From Agapanthus africanus (taxonomy: Eukaryota > Streptophyta > Magnoliopsida > Asparagales > Amaryllidaceae), in contig CM057337.1 in NCBI GenBank assembly GCA_030015575.1, positions 341,258,583 to 341,322,582 of the forward strand: DNA of 64,000 nucleotides, read 5' to 3'. Under the pieces are notes generated by a model, which saw nothing but the letters and a program-made list of their open reading frames with translations, was not told the DNA's origin and did not search any database. Position numbers and translations under genes: made by a program. Shown in pieces: positions 23,573 to 36,689 of the stretch. Position 1 is the first letter of the stretch, and each line of letters opens with the position of its first letter.

Positions 23573-25754
23573 TGTAGGGTTCCTATCGACGGCAACAAGG
23601 TTTCGGGAGGCATTGTCCATGCCATTTTCAAAATTTTGCCGTTTCACGGAACTCTAAACTAGAATCGATAACTAGAAATTCATACGGAAACAAATGTAAA
23701 CAGTTTTACATCTAACTGAAAATAGAAATACAACCTTTGTAGATCGGTCCTTCACTTCAATATCTACCTGTTGTAGTCCCTTCGCTGCGATCGTCAAACT
23801 CCCGGACTCTTGCATGGCTTCACGAGGTGAAAAGAGCGATCTAGCTTGAAGTTTTCGAGGCCGAAGATGATCTACGTCGAGGGGATACCAACTTAAGCTA
23901 CTACTTCACTAATGAATGATTAGTGAAGCTGACACCCTATACTAATGTGATAATCTAGTATAGGATGATGAAATAGGAAGTGGGCTCACTTTAGTTTTAT
24001 TTTTCTCTCTTTTGAAAACCTAGCAAGCTTTTTTCATGGAGGAAGAAGAAGAGCTCAAGAGATGAGAATGAACTAATGAGGTGTGAGAAATAACCATGGG
24101 TGAGTTTGTATCATATACTAACTCATGTAGAGACATAACCAGGACTTGATTATAATGGTTAGGTTAATAAATATCTTAAGTAAAACAAAACTTGTGGACT
24201 TAGTCAAAGCATCCACAAGATTCTACAAGCTTCATACATTTGGCTAATAATCTACTAATTTGGAATTACTTTAAATTCTAAAACCCAACATTATAATTAG
24301 TATGGTGTAAGTCTCATACACCCATGTAGTGTGTATCAACAACCATGATACAAAATAAAACACAATTATTATATATCACATATATATTAAGTATGCACAT
24401 GTGAGAATAATAAATGTTTAAGTGAGCTAATATTAGTTAATGTAAATTAGTATATCAAATATACAATTATACACTAAATTATCAAATCAACACTTGATTT
24501 AATAATCCGGCTATATCACATATAACCGACTAATATTAAATGTATCAACTTATCGAATCAACACTTGATTCGATAACCCGGCTATATCACATATAACCGT
24601 ATGATATATATATCGTGAGAATAGAATACGGTATCACATACTCCCATTATTCTCGGTCCCACACATATCACATATGTGCTCCTACTTCGTTTTTATTGAG
24701 CCAGTAAAAGCTCTATGTAGGACTCTGAAGACTCGTCAATACGCCGACAGTAGGTGATAATCACATCAAGCACCCACAAGCCGTCAGCGGTACTAGCTGG
24801 ACGTAACGGCTACCTGGGTATTGAATGATCAGAAGATCAGCAAGCAAGCCCGCTCTAACTCCTGCAAAAGCCTGACAGTAACACTACCGTACAGTCTGGT
24901 CTCTTCGTCTGATATGTCGCATATCTCGTCTAGGGATGGTAAACGTCAGACCCCAGTAACTCGATAAGTCATGCCGATATGAGGCTCATAACAGGTCGAG
25001 AAACTACTGATAACATTTACCAGTAAATCTCAGAATCAGCCCTGGCTAGGGACTTCATGTTATAGCCAATCGAGCACAACGCAACATCAACTCCTAATAC
25101 CGAGAGAGACGAATCCCCTCCTATCATTCATTGCCTCCATGTGACTCGGGACTGTACCCAAAATCCATCGTTTTGCATGTCCTCTTGAACGTGGTAAGGT
25201 GGAAATCAAAGCACAGTGGGAATCACACAAGACTCTATGACGATCTCGGGTCGACAGACTAACCTGTACTAGTGTCACCAGAGAAATACCATCTGACGTG
25301 AGGTATAATACCATCTGGGAGTTCTTGGCGAGTCCGTCCAGTGTACCCAGTCTCCACTGAGCAACCGTATACCATCTCTGATGTCAAACACCAATGGATA
25401 TGGGATCATCCATCGCCCATCTACATGGGTAGAGAAGTTATACGCTAGTCTACTCTGGAATATCAATGCCCCGTCTCGATACACCCACGACTAGGGACAT
25501 TAAATGATGAACTTATAGACTACCTTTATCCCACTAGTATGATCTCCATTATAATCTAGGTAGTCAAGTATGCATCCTAAGGGCTTTACCAACATGTAAC
25601 AGAGAGACAATCTATGTACATGTTAAGATAAAGAGTAACCAGATAGCATATTATCATGTCGAGCAAGAAAGTCCTCCCTATATATTTCCAAGCATCCACT
25701 ACAATGTACATCTTATGTACAGTAATGGCCTCTAGGGCATACATATAACTAACA
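23573..25754 (-). repeat. 3' LTR of B1
   Basis: Minus strand, TGTTAGTTATATG to GGAACCCTACA, 2182 bp. It aligns with the B2 and B3 LTRs through most of its length; the last 150 nt or so are diverged but keep the ACAAAGGTTGTA block and the CCCTACA end. Confidence 0.83.
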
Positions 25755-25770
25755 ATCTCCCAATATCACT

Positions 25771-26743
25771 AGGGCCATCATATAGCAGTGGTTGTAGTAT
25801 CTCATACTCAACCATCCCATAAAAGTCTCTCTCTGGGAAAATGCCTTTGTGAGTGGATCCGCCGTGTTGTCCTCTGAGTCTACTCTCCTAACCTCGATCT
25901 CCCTGGAGATCAACTATCTCCATGATCAGGTGGTACTGCCTTAGAATATGTCTGGATCACTGATGGGATGGGGGTTCCTAGGCCTAAGCCACATCTCCAT
26001 TATTACACAATGGTAGGAACGAAGTTCATCTCATGAACTAATATACACCCAGACTTCCTTTTTGGTAGCATCTTAGGCAGCGATGTATCCAGCTTTAATC
26101 GTCTAGTATGCCACGGTATCCAGCTTGGAACTCTTCCAACATACCGTCCCTCAACTGCGGGTAAAGAAAATGCCTGTGACTGACATTCAGTCGACCTCAT
26201 CACCCTGGAAGCTATCCAGTTATTCTCCCCAAGATCGATTGATACCATCTCACTACACCTAGTGAGAATCCAAACATCCACTTAGATCTATCTCATAGAT
26301 CCAAAACCCAGGATTTAGGAGGTATCACTTAGATCCTATATGGAGAATCAATGTGATAAGTGGAGATTGACCGAGTGTAGCATAGGAAACACCTTTCCTA
26401 TCAAGAGTATGCCATCCACGTACAATACGAGGATGACCACCTTACTCTCTACTACCCCTTTGTATATATAAGGTTCATCTGCCATTTTTATGAAGTCAAA
26501 CGCTTTGACTACATCAAAACAGATGTTCCAACTCCATGACACCTGCTTTAACCTGTAAAGTAACTTGCGCACGTTTCCGCTACTCCCACTATTTACGAAG
26601 CCCTCTGACTGTGTACTTATAGATGCTCTCTTATAAATCACTATCTAGAAAAGCAGTCATGACACCCAACTGCCAAATATCGTAGTCATGGTATGTAGCA
26701 ATGGCAAGTAGGATCCGGATGGACTTAAGCATAGCCACTGGAC
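25771..26743 (-). pseudogene. RT-RNaseH remnant of B1
   Basis: On the minus strand the L-L-Y-R-L-K-Q-V-S-W-S-W-N-I-C-F segment and the RT core appear as Y-V-D-G (26411-26422), with the second catalytic Asp lost. RNaseH traces and a D-P-L-T-K-A end precede the polypurine tract at about 25755-25770. The homologous site is also mutated in B2 (YVNN) and B3 (YVDN). Confidence 0.82.
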
Positions 26744-27088
26744 ATCCCCAAATCCACAAAACACTCAAACCCCTCTCTAGAATTTTCCAAGTTCACAAAT
26801 CCACATCTTAAACCCATTTCTAACTAACTAGAATATAAAGAAACTTAAAACTATCAAAATGGTAGAAATTATACCTCATGGATGCAACTCAAGAAAAACC
26901 CTAGTTTGCCAATGTTGCCAAAATCCCACTTTTCTTGGTCCAATGTATAGAGAGGAAGGAGGGGATCAATTTTTGTGAAGAGGGTTTAAGGTTTTGGTGA
27001 ATATTTGGAGATGGATCTTGGGGTAGAGGTGGAGAGAAGTGAGTTGAGGAAGATGAAGAAGGAAAAATAATGGGGGAAATGAAGTAAC
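26744..27088. other. Unclassified stretch between B1 and C1
   Basis: About 345 nt that match nothing else in the window. The plus strand has short CCCTAG and GAAGAAGG tracts and no convincing frame. GTAAC at 27084-27088 touches the C1 LTR and would be one copy of its TSD; the partner is outside the window. This may be older host DNA or part of another repeat. Confidence 0.5.
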
Positions 27089-29188
27089 TGTTGGATATAG
27101 TGCCCTCAGAGTCAATTATTGGATCACAGACACATGATTGCAATGATTGAGGGAGGACCTATACAGGTCGGACAGTCTTACTCAAGATGATAGTATGCTA
27201 TCTGGTTTATCTTTATCAACGTGTACTGCTTCAGGTGACCTTACAGGTCACTATTACACGTTGATAGAGCCCTTACGATTCTTGCTTGACGACCAGCAGT
27301 ATGATGGTGATCATATACGTGGGAGCTGGGGTCTATAAGCACATCCTTAAAAGGTCCCTAGTCGTGGGAGTTTCGAGACTGGGCATCGATACTCCATTAG
27401 TAGACTAGTGTATACAGTCGAGACCCCGACGAGGGGCGGTAGCCGGTCTCACAAGCCATTGGTGTCAGTTGGTTCACCTAAGATGTATACAGGTGCTCAT
27501 TGGGTTATGAGTACACCGGACAGGACTCGCCAGGAACATGCTAGTTGGTATTATACCTAGAGTCAGATAGCAGTTCCCTGGTGACACATGTACAGGTTAG
27601 TTCATTGACCTGAGATTGTTATTTGTCTCGTGTGAGTTCCCACTGTACTTTGATTACTACCCTACCACGGCTCAAAGGAGTCGTGCAAACAGGTTTTAGT
27701 TGGGTACAGTCCCGAGCCACATAGAGGCAGTGAGTGGATCGGCAGGAGTTCGTTTCTCTCGGTATTGGGGGTGAGGTCGCGCTGTTTCTTGGAGAGCCAT
27801 TACACGAAGTCCTTGGCCAAGGCAGGTGATTTACTGGTAGGTATTCCAGTAGTATCTCAGGGTGTTCTGGGCTACACTCCAACACGACTTGTACCGCTTT
27901 TGGGGGTCTGACTTTTACCAACCCCCTAGGCCCGCCATGCGATGCTCATAGACGAACGGACCGGACTGTACGGATATTGTCACTGACAGGCTCAGTAGGG
28001 TGTCAGGATGAGTTCGCTCATCGACCTCCCTTTTGGTCAAGACCTTGTTGCCCGTTACATACGGCTAATACCTCTGACGTGCTAGTGGTTAAATCCACAG
28101 CCAAAGTATTGACGAGTCTTTAGAGTGCCCCACAGACAGTTTCTTAAGTTTCGGGCGAAACGCTGTAGAGGCCGTATGGATTTATGGCAGGGTTCGAACG
28201 TACGCGTGCACTTGTGCACGTGTTATGGTTCGGACGGATAATACTAGCGGGCTTTGGTTTAAGCCGGATCCTAGTATTATACAGTGTAGATTTTGTCTCA
28301 TTGCATTTGTATTCGGTCGGAATACAAATGCGGGTATGTATATACAGTCGCGGGGTTTTCCTGTAATTTATTACGGGATCGTTTTTTGAAGTTGCCAGTT
28401 TGCATTCCGTTTCGGCCAGTTTTTCTTTATTCCTTCTTGGCTGAAATTCCTTTGATGGGACGGGCTTATTTGCAAAAGTGGAAATTAGTATTGGAGGGTT
28501 TTTTTTGTGGTGGTGGGTTCATGATAGTTCTAGCATCTTTTGATTCCTTTTTTGTGCTCATGGCTTTCATTTATTATGAAAGGATTTTGGAAAGATTTTG
28601 GTGTGACCATATTTCCTCTTTATCATCACATTTTCTTATGCTCACCCCATGCCTTTTCTTGTGCTCACGCCCTTGAAATTGCTCACAGCCAATTTTGCCG
28701 AGCACTACATTTTGGAGACCCCCCATTTTGTGTGTGAATATGATTCATATCATTTTACACCAAAATTCTTTAGTTGATCTCCATAGTTCATTCCTCGATC
28801 CAAAAATGGCAACTTCATTAACCCTCGAGACATAGCATTCTACACTTAGTCTACAGCAATCTTGGACACGTCGGCTAGCCAACCTTATGTCCGAGTTGCC
28901 TCGGTTCAGAGGTGGGAGCCCGTAAAAAGACTTCTCGATGTGGTGCCCTTTCCGACGAGGAGAACAAGATCGGAGATGCCGAGAGGAGCTTTGGATGGTG
29001 GCCGAAGACCGAAGGACACGGATCGCTCGGTATAGCCTCTCTACCCTTTCTCTAGTTCGCAAGTAGTAAGTTAATGGTCCGATCCGGGTTTTAAGCATAC
29101 GATAGCGCCGGTTTCCAAGTTAAGAAATGTTTTTGTTTTCCGCATTTTGGCCTCGTACAGACGGCCGGGGCGGTACCGTAGACTTACA
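27089..29188 (+). repeat. 5' LTR of C1
   Basis: TGTTGGATATAGTGCCC to GACTTACA, 2100 bp. The first 1.3 kb aligns with the C2 LTRs. About 28400-28900 is different sequence. The last 300 nt align again (ACGGCCGGGGCG near the end). No gene is seen in it; the open frames at 28293 and 28745 are chance frames within the LTR. Confidence 0.88.
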
Positions 29189-29201
29189 TAGTATCAGAGC
29201 C
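29189..29201 (+). other. Primer-binding site of C1
   Basis: TAGTATCAGAGCC follows the LTR. It is the initiator tRNA-Met site with one base lost or changed at the 5' side. Confidence 0.75.
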
Positions 29202-31467
29202 ACGCCATTAACCTTTTCTAGCTTGCTCTAACGTGTTTAGAACTCGATCGAACGAAATTTCCAAAAACCACAATTTCAAAAATGCAGTTTCTGTCGATTT
29301 TCATTTATGCTCGAAAGATTATTTTGAGTATTGCAGAAATACGTGCATGCGATTCTAAGAATTCTGTAAAAATTTGGTTGCATGCGGTTACTGTACAGCC
29401 GCGGATCCGCGACCTTACCCATGCTTTGGCCGCGGTTCAGCTGCCATTTTGTCTCTTCTGTGCACCAAATTTTGTACAGTATTCTCTATGTTGGAATTGG
29501 GGTTTTTGGTATATTCAGTTTGGGCCCAGATTTATTTTGAGTGCTATAGTTGTGCTTGGGGCCCACTTCGGGAATTTTTGTCGATCGAAAATTTTAAACA
29601 TGTTAGTTCACAGTATTTACATTATATCTGCGACCGTGAATGTCATTTGATCGGTAAATCCTATCTAATTGCTATAGCCCTTTTAGACGGATTTGCGAAC
29701 GTGACATTCACGTTGATGTTATGTGTTGTGCTGTGATGTTGCGGATTTTTCGTAGTGAATAGCCTTGATGCAATGGTAGTACAGTTTGGTCGTATTTGTA
29801 CATTTGATATTGCGAGGCGAGCGTCCGACATATGGACTGCCTTCACTGCCTGTTTGTATATTATTCTTTTGGGGCACGATCGGGCTGAGGTCGATGTACC
29901 CGTTGTATATATTTTACTTTCTGTACTAGGATTACCCCACGGAGGGGTGCACGGGTAGTCGGGTTCTAGAGGGCAACGGGCCCGCATCTCATGGCTTTGA
30001 GACGGAGGGGGATTCACTCTAGAATTGGCGAGCTATTCGCCGCACTCGTAGGGGGTACAGGTTGACCCAAGGGGTGCTAAAGTTACCGGATTCCGTGAAG
30101 TGCTGGGTGGTCCATTCACGTTGTTGAAGGGGGCTGCCTCGCTTCAGGTTTTGGCGGGTAACTTGCCGCGCCCGTAGGGGTCTAGGATTTCATTGCACAG
30201 GCTATCCACACGACCAGGGGAACGTCGGGTTTCAGTAGCGGCTCTATGAAACCCGGGGATCCCAGATTATCTGTATTGTTCTGTGATGCTTATTACATTT
30301 CTGTGATGTTGCTTTTTATCACGCCTTGAGCGAATATTATATATTGATATATATACTAGTAGATGTTGTATATGTTTTACACCTGCGCTAGTCCAGTGCT
30401 CGCTCTGTCGTTAGTTAAGTAACCTAACGGGTGATGACGGGACCCAGTGGCGAATGCTGATGGCATATACGTACATCATTATTTTCGTTCTTTTGTGGTG
30501 TGATTAATTGATGGGACTGCATTGATTCAGATCAATGCAAGCTAAACAAACCTATTCTGAAGTTGTTGGAACATTTTTCAAAAAGAAAACCTGTTATTGC
30601 CAGGACGTTCTCTTTAGTTTTGCACAGTGGTATCGGTTATGAATATCCAGCACCTCTGTCGACGAGGCAAGGGCCGAGATCCCTTCACCGGGAGTGACCC
30701 CTTGGACAGAAGTTTGCGTCAGGGTAATAACTTCACTATAGTCGATTACTTTTTGCTTTGCATCGTGGTATTCCATTGGAATATCCTGCACCTCATTTTA
30801 CGGGGAAAGAGCCGAGATCCCTTCACCAGGAGTGACCTCTTTAGCAAAGGTTTTCGCCACTATATTTTTATAAAAAGCTATCCGGTTCCTTCAACGATAT
30901 CAAGTTCATTACGTTAAAGGTTTTTCGCCAAAAACCATTCGTAGCCCTCCGTCATTTCAGACGGATAGCACATATTATTCATGCTATGTTTGTTGGCCAA
31001 AGTCAAGGCATAATGTATGGTAGCGATTTGTTACTTTTCTGTTGCATAGATAGATGCGTTGGTTTGGGACAGTCGTATAGCCTTGTTGGTCCTAGTCAAA
31101 GGCTTGTACGGGTGGGTTCAAATTAACCTGGACAATGACGGGTAGAACTTGACATGTGATTTATGATTTGTTGGCCTTAGTCAAGGTCATAAGAGCATGG
31201 GGTAAAAATCACATCGGGAGTTTCTAAAGAAACTGAAACTTGCCAGATATGCGCATACCTTCTGGAGTGTGATAACGTGAGTGGATTCCATCACGTTATC
31301 ATGCGATGATAGTTGGATCCCGATTCCCACTGATGAGTTGGTTTACTCCTCGGGTGATCCCGACTAATTCTTCTTTCAGGTTTGGAAGAGAATTTGAGGT
31401 TACAGTGAGAGGTTTCCTGAATAGATAAATTGATAACCATTCTGATCTAGGTTAGAGTGCACGTTGA
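29202..31467 (+). other. Long leader of C1 (about 2.3 kb, no gene)
   Basis: It contains the GC-rich hairpin (29398-29443, imperfect), stem-loops 29964-30024 and 30096-30146, conserved block 30377-30475, two tandem modules 30615-30860 and three T-T-G-T-T-G-G motifs (30989, 31081, 31167). Open frames here, such as one at 29282-29650, are not shared with C2 as protein. Confidence 0.83.
29964..30174 (+). other. Leader stem-loops of C1
   Basis: Stem 1: TTCTAGAG (29964-29971) with CTCTAGAA (30017-30024), capped by TCTCA (29987-29991) and TGAGA (29998-30002). Stem 2: TGAAGTG (30096-30102) with CGCTTCA (30140-30146). Stem 3: CGGGT (30155-30159) with GCCCG (30170-30174). Stems 2 and 3 have counterparts in D with base-pair-preserving changes. 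Confidence 0.7.
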
Positions 31468-31495
31468 GTGTTTCTTTGCTCTCTCTCTTTGGCAG
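31468..31495 (+). promoter_or_regulatory. Splice-acceptor-like site of C1
   Basis: GAGTGTTTC, a CT run and TTTGGCAG ending at 31495, then CGACC and an ATG at 31501. The position equals the gag start of D, but no gag follows. Confidence 0.45.
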
Positions 31496-31599
31496 CGACC
31501 ATGGCCCGACCCTACACTATGACTCAGTGACCAAGTTAACCGAATCTTCTTAAAACAATGGCTTTTGGATTGTCAGAGTTGCATACTTCATTGCCACTC

Positions 31600-32202
31600 C
31601 TACTCTTACCCTTTTTCTCCAGGACACCCCGTATTATTACGAACATCCACTTCCATTGGATAAAACCATCGTATGGTTATATACGAACTCGAAGGAACTT
31701 GTTCCAGATTCGAGGATGGTTTCCAGTTCTGGAGAAAATGAATAGGACTTTTCAGTTGTCTTTTCATTTTACCTTCTCTCAGGTTGCGAGTGCTCCTTGG
31801 ATTAGGACAGTACACCTATTACGCTTATTGGATAGTCTTCTTCCAAACCATAGGCACGTGCCGAACGGTAGGGAATGAAGAAAACCAATTAGCCTAACGA
31901 AGGTGTACATAAGGTATTAAGTAAAGACAAATAAATGGATTAGTAAGAGGGCAATGTAAATTGTGACTGCTATTCACGACCAAACCAAATATTTCTTCGC
32001 CAATCCTATATCACCTTTGTATTTCTCCAGAACACTCCGTATCACTACGAAGATCCACAGTTATTTGGATATTCTATCGTATGGTTATATACGAACTCGA
32101 AGGAACTCGTTCCAGTTCGGGGATGGATTCTGGTTCAGGAGAAATAGGAATAAGGTTTATTAAGTTGCCTTTTATCTTCAACTTCTCTCAGGTTGCGAGT
32201 GC
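31600..32202 (+). repeat. Tandem units in place of gag (C1 copy)
   Basis: Two units of about 400 nt begin near 31610 and 32010 with CC(T/A)TTT-TCTCCAG and contain ATGGTTATATACGAACTCGA and a CTTCTCTCAGGTTGCGAG block. The second unit is cut by C2 and resumes at 41753. The CT-rich tract before CAG makes each unit carry a further splice-acceptor-like site. Confidence 0.8.
32198..32202 (+). repeat. Target-site duplication AGTGC of C2
   Basis: AGTGC at 32198-32202 and at 41753-41757 flank C2 exactly. Rejoining gives TTGCG-AGTGC-TCCTA, as in the first unit of the repeat near 31785-31800. Confidence 0.93.
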
Positions 32203-34281
32203 TGTAAGTCCGCGGCAGCGCCCCGGCCGTCTAACAGACGCCAATATGCGGAACAAAACTTTTACGACTGGCGCTATCGCGTACTTTATCCCGGATCGTC
32301 CATTAAAGCTAAACTAACAAATTGTAAAGAGAGAAGAATTGTTATACCAAATGATCCGAGTCCTTCGGTCTTCAACCATCATCCCACGCTATGTTGCAAC
32401 TGATCCGAACTTGCTCGATCTCCGGTCTCGTTGTCCAGGTGGCACCACGTCGACGGATCTTTAAACGGGCTCCCGCCTCTGAACCGAGGTAACTCGATCG
32501 TCAAGTTTGCTAAAAGAGATGACCAAGATGAAGTAGAGAATGAGTAGAATACTTTGTCTCATTACGTCCAAGGCTATGGACGAACGGTTAAAAGAAGTTG
32601 CCAATTGGAATCGGGTAAATGGAAATTGAACTGTATGAGATTTCCATACCCTAAACTATCATAATCTTTTCTCTCAAGCAAATGAAAAACCATCATCATC
32701 TCACAAGAGGGGCCGGCCATATATATAAAGAAGAGGGAGAGTGAGTGTAGGAGCAAGGAGAGTGAGTGTAAGGAAAAATATCAAGGATATTTATCATATG
32801 CAAAGAATGAGTGGTATGAACACATTAAATGAATTAATCCACCTCACTTAACACCTCACCACACAATTAATGCAAATGATGAGTCACTAATCCTAGTCAC
32901 CATTTCTAGAATCTTCTAGAACCATGACTCACCCAAAAGACGAAAGGATAAATCCTCATTTAACCGAATGTCAAATACGGCTGATAGAAAACTGGAAACT
33001 GGCAACTTCCAAAAATCATCCCGAAATGAATTTCAGGATAACCCCGTATCGGTATAAACATACCCGCATTTGTATTACGACCGAATACAAATGCAACTGA
33101 GACAAAGATATTATATCTACACAGTATAATACTGGGTTCCGGCTTAAACCAAAGCCTACCAGTATTATCTGCCCGAAAACTGACACGTGCGAAAATGCAT
33201 GTGCATTTTCCGAACCTTGCCATAAACCCATACGGCATCTACAACGTTTCGCCCGAACTTGGGAAAGTGTCGGTGGGGGACTCTAATGACTCATCAACAC
33301 ACTGGCACTGGGTATAACCCCTAGCACGTCAGAGGTACAAGCTGTACGTAACGTTTTGCCTATGCATTGATTGGAAGGGAAGCTGACGAGCGAACTCATC
33401 TATAAACCCTACTGAGCCTGACAGTGACAATAACCGTACAGTCCGGAACATTCGTCTACGAGTATCGCATATACGGCCTAGGGGACCAGTAAACGTCAGA
33501 CCCTCAACAGCGATATAAGTCGTGTCAGAGAGCAGCCCAGAACACCCTGAGATTCTGCTGGTATACCTACCAGTATATCTCGATTACCCTGGCCAGGGAT
33601 TTCGTGTAATGGCTCTCCTAAACACAGCGCGATCTCACCCCCAATACCTGGAGAGACGAATCCACGAAGATCCGCTCACTTGCCTCCAATATGGCTCGGG
33701 ACTGTACCCCAAATATACCTGTTTGCACGAATCCTTTGATCCGTGGTAGGGTATAAATAAAAGCACAGTGGGAACTCACACGAGACAAATGACGACCTCA
33801 GGTCGATGATCTAACCTGTACACATGTCACCAGGGAACTGCTATCTGACGATATGTATAATACCAACTAGCATGTTCCCGGCGAGTCCTGTCCGGTGTAC
33901 TCATAACCCAATGAGCACCTGTATACATCATAGGTGATCCAACTGACACCAGTGGCTTGTAAGACCGGCCACCGCCCCTCGTCGGGGTCTCGACTGTATA
34001 CACTAGTCTACTCTGGAGTATCGATGCCCTATCTCGAAACTCCCTCGACTAGGGACTCTTTTAAGGATGTGCTTATAGACCCCAGCTCCCACATATATGA
34101 TCGCCATCATACTGCTGGTAGTCAAACAAGAATCCTATGGGCTCTATCATGATGATAAAGACAAACCAGATACATACTATCATCTCGAGTAAGACTGTTT
34201 TATCGGTATAGGTCCTCCCTCAATCATTGCAATCACGTACCTGCGATCCAATAATTGACTTAGAGGGCACTATATCCAACA
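32203..34281 (-). repeat. 3' LTR of C2
   Basis: Minus strand, TGTTGGATATAGTGCCC to CGCGGACTTACA, 2079 bp. It is nearly the same as 39684-41752. Short open frames such as those at 33016 and 32574 recur in both LTRs only because the LTR is duplicated. Confidence 0.92.
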
Positions 34282-34298
34282 ATCTCCCACTTGCACTT
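34282..34298 (-). other. Polypurine tract of C2
   Basis: AAGTGCAAGTGGGAGAT on the minus strand, directly before the 3' LTR. Confidence 0.85.
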
Positions 34299-36360
34299 AA
34301 GGCTAATTATTGCGATGTCGTGTACTCACAACTCGTGTGATACCGAGCATCCAACTCCTCTACTAATCAGTTTCACAAAGCTCATTTGCAAAACTATTGT
34401 ATTTGAGAAATAGCCTCAGTGACTGGATCCGCCTTGAAGTTTCTTTCTATGTCTCTCTTAATCTCAAGTTCACGGAGAAAACCATCTCCCGGATCTAGTA
34501 ATACCTGTCTTAGAATATGTCTGGATATCTGATGGGACCTAGTTCATAAATGAACTCCAAATCCAAACTTCTTAGACTGTATCGATCACTGAAACTAATC
34601 AGTGTTGAGCACTATGCCTCCCACAGTATCCTCTTGGACCACCTGTCCATAATACTGTCCCTCGTCTGAGGAAAAACTATAACTCTGACAATCACTCTGT
34701 TATCCATGTCACCTTTGAAGCCTGGGATGATAACCGTCTCCCGAAGGAGACCGACGTCATCAAATCCGTAGAATATTCACTTATGTTCTAAAACTGCTTC
34801 TGTATGTTTCTTCAGGATTGGATTAATATAAACTTATCGCAGCTAGTGCAACAACATCTGATGTGGTACTTGACATCTCACGATTGACTCAATTGCCTAA
34901 GCAAGTGATCTGCCAATCATGCACGCCCCTCTCCTTTTTAGTCTGTAAGACACCTTTAGAGAGGATGACTCCATCACCTGCAGGTACACCACCATGTCAA
35001 GAGTCATTTATTCTAAAATACTATTAGAATACTGTTAAAGTACCCACATTGGGAAACTACCCAAATCTAGATCTCAAACCATAGATCTAGTAACCAGAAT
35101 GTCAGATATTATATCCATATCTTTTGTGGAGAAACAACTGTGTGATGACCAAAGTACAACCTGATCGTAGTATAGGAATTTTACTTCCTACTCTGTGTTA
35201 TGTCATCCAAATAGCAGGACATCACACGCTATTACTTTCTTAACAGATCCAACCCTTATTCTGATGAAGTCAAACTCATGACTTTCACATCAAAAATCAG
35301 ATGATCTATCTCCGCTATTTCCGCTCAAGTCTATAAATAGACACTAGCTACTTGTCCACTATGCTTCCGCTGCTCCCACTGACTACGATAACCCTCTGGC
35401 AGAATAATATATACGTACACTTCTAAAACTAGTTTAGAACGACGCTACACATATCCTCATGCCGGGTCTCATAGTCTGGAACAACAGTAGTGTCAAGTCT
35501 GGGTAAACAAGAACCTCCCTGTCACCGTCCTTGAGGCTACCGGAGTACCTCTCAGGTGTCTGAGGTTACCCACCATGTCTGTAGAGTGGCTAATGGAATG
35601 TCAAACCTGATTAAATATATAGGTCCTATTAAATTTTCCGTAATCGTTTGTGGTTCTGGAATCACTTCCAGTTTTACCATACTCCAACTTCTGTTTTCTG
35701 AAAAAACCATTTTAATAAAACTGTGGCGAGTCAAGAAAAATATCACTATTGATCTTCCAGATGGTAGAAAATCAACCCTCGTCGAAGCTAGGGTCAACCC
35801 GCAAACTGCCATTACAGAAACGTGCCTTGAGTTATCCATGTCTAGTTTTAGGCATAAGCTGGACAACTCCCCTTACCTTAACATCGTTAAGATATGAATC
35901 GTTCTATATCCAATATAGAAACTTTGGCACCATTTTAATTGGAACCGGATTCAAATTATGCAGCTGTCTCCAGTGCATATCATCTTAATGGAGAAAGGCT
36001 AATCAGCATTACTCAACTTAGGAATACATCGAATTATGAGTAACCTGAAAGAGAAACAAGTTTCTCAAAATCATTACTATCAACTGAATACTAATCATAA
36101 GAATCTACATCTTCGATTTCTTTGAAGAATCCCGATACTTGTGACACTTGGTTCTCTACTTTATTCCTATACCCACAACTTCTCAAAACTTAGACATTGT
36201 ATTTCTACGAAACACTTGTCTAAAAACTAGAGAAGTTACAAGTAAACAGAATATAGTACGAGGACCAACCCCTTTGTCCTGACGGACACTGGACAACATA
36301 CACAACTCTGTATAAGTCCGCTGAGTTGAATAACTCAAAACATATGCATCGTAGGTTGAA
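34299..36360 (-). pseudogene. Degenerate pol of C2
   Basis: On the minus strand traces follow the order of D: integrase-end and linker pieces (near 36300-35600), an RT core with Y-L-D-D-I (near 35200), and an RNaseH end with A-D-P-V-T-E-A (near 34430). Stops and frameshifts occur throughout. The same degenerate sequence is present in C1 (52941-54922), so it was already dead when the family spread. No product is expected. Confidence 0.8.
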
Positions 36361-36689
36361 AAATGTACCTAGGCGATTTTCTCAAATATCACTAATTATA
36401 ACGAATTCCGATATAATGAGGATGATCACCTAATTTCCAATAACTTGCTCCCACTCAACATCTGTATTCTCATATAGATGTGAGAATATAACCTGGTAAA
36501 TACATAACCTGGAGTAAGTATCCAATCGGGAAATCAGTTTTCTATTAACAATGCACAGTGAATATGAAACATAAATATGTTTTGTAGGGGTTTCCTGGTA
36601 TTCCTAGTAATGCCTCTTCCATAATCCAATTCATGACTTTAACCGTATATTTCCCTGCCATCTTTCCAATTCCCTTTAATTTGTCTTTA

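Larger units (their letters stand above)
23573..26743 (-). mobile_element. B1, truncated B-family copia element
   Basis: On the minus strand it holds the end of a pol pseudogene (26743-25771), a polypurine tract and a complete 3' LTR (25754-23573). Everything upstream of the RT region, including gag site, leader and 5' LTR, is missing. It is the most diverged B copy. Confidence 0.85.

Noticed and set aside
28293..28676. 127-residue hydrophobic frame in the C1 5' LTR
   Set aside because: T-rich LTR sequence gives Phe/Leu-rich frames by chance; the C2 LTRs lack it.
29282..29736. Two overlapping frames of about 120 residues in the C1 leader
   Set aside because: Not kept in C2 or C3 at the same place and without a recognisable domain.
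31558..31878. Open frame of 106 residues in the C1 tandem unit, with similar frames at 16890, 17382 and 36694
   Set aside because: The likeness follows from DNA repeats. Single-base indels between copies shift the frame, so no protein is being kept.
35552..35897. Frames of 104 and 113 residues on both strands in the C2 internal region
   Set aside because: They fall in the degenerate pol-linker and are not kept in C1.
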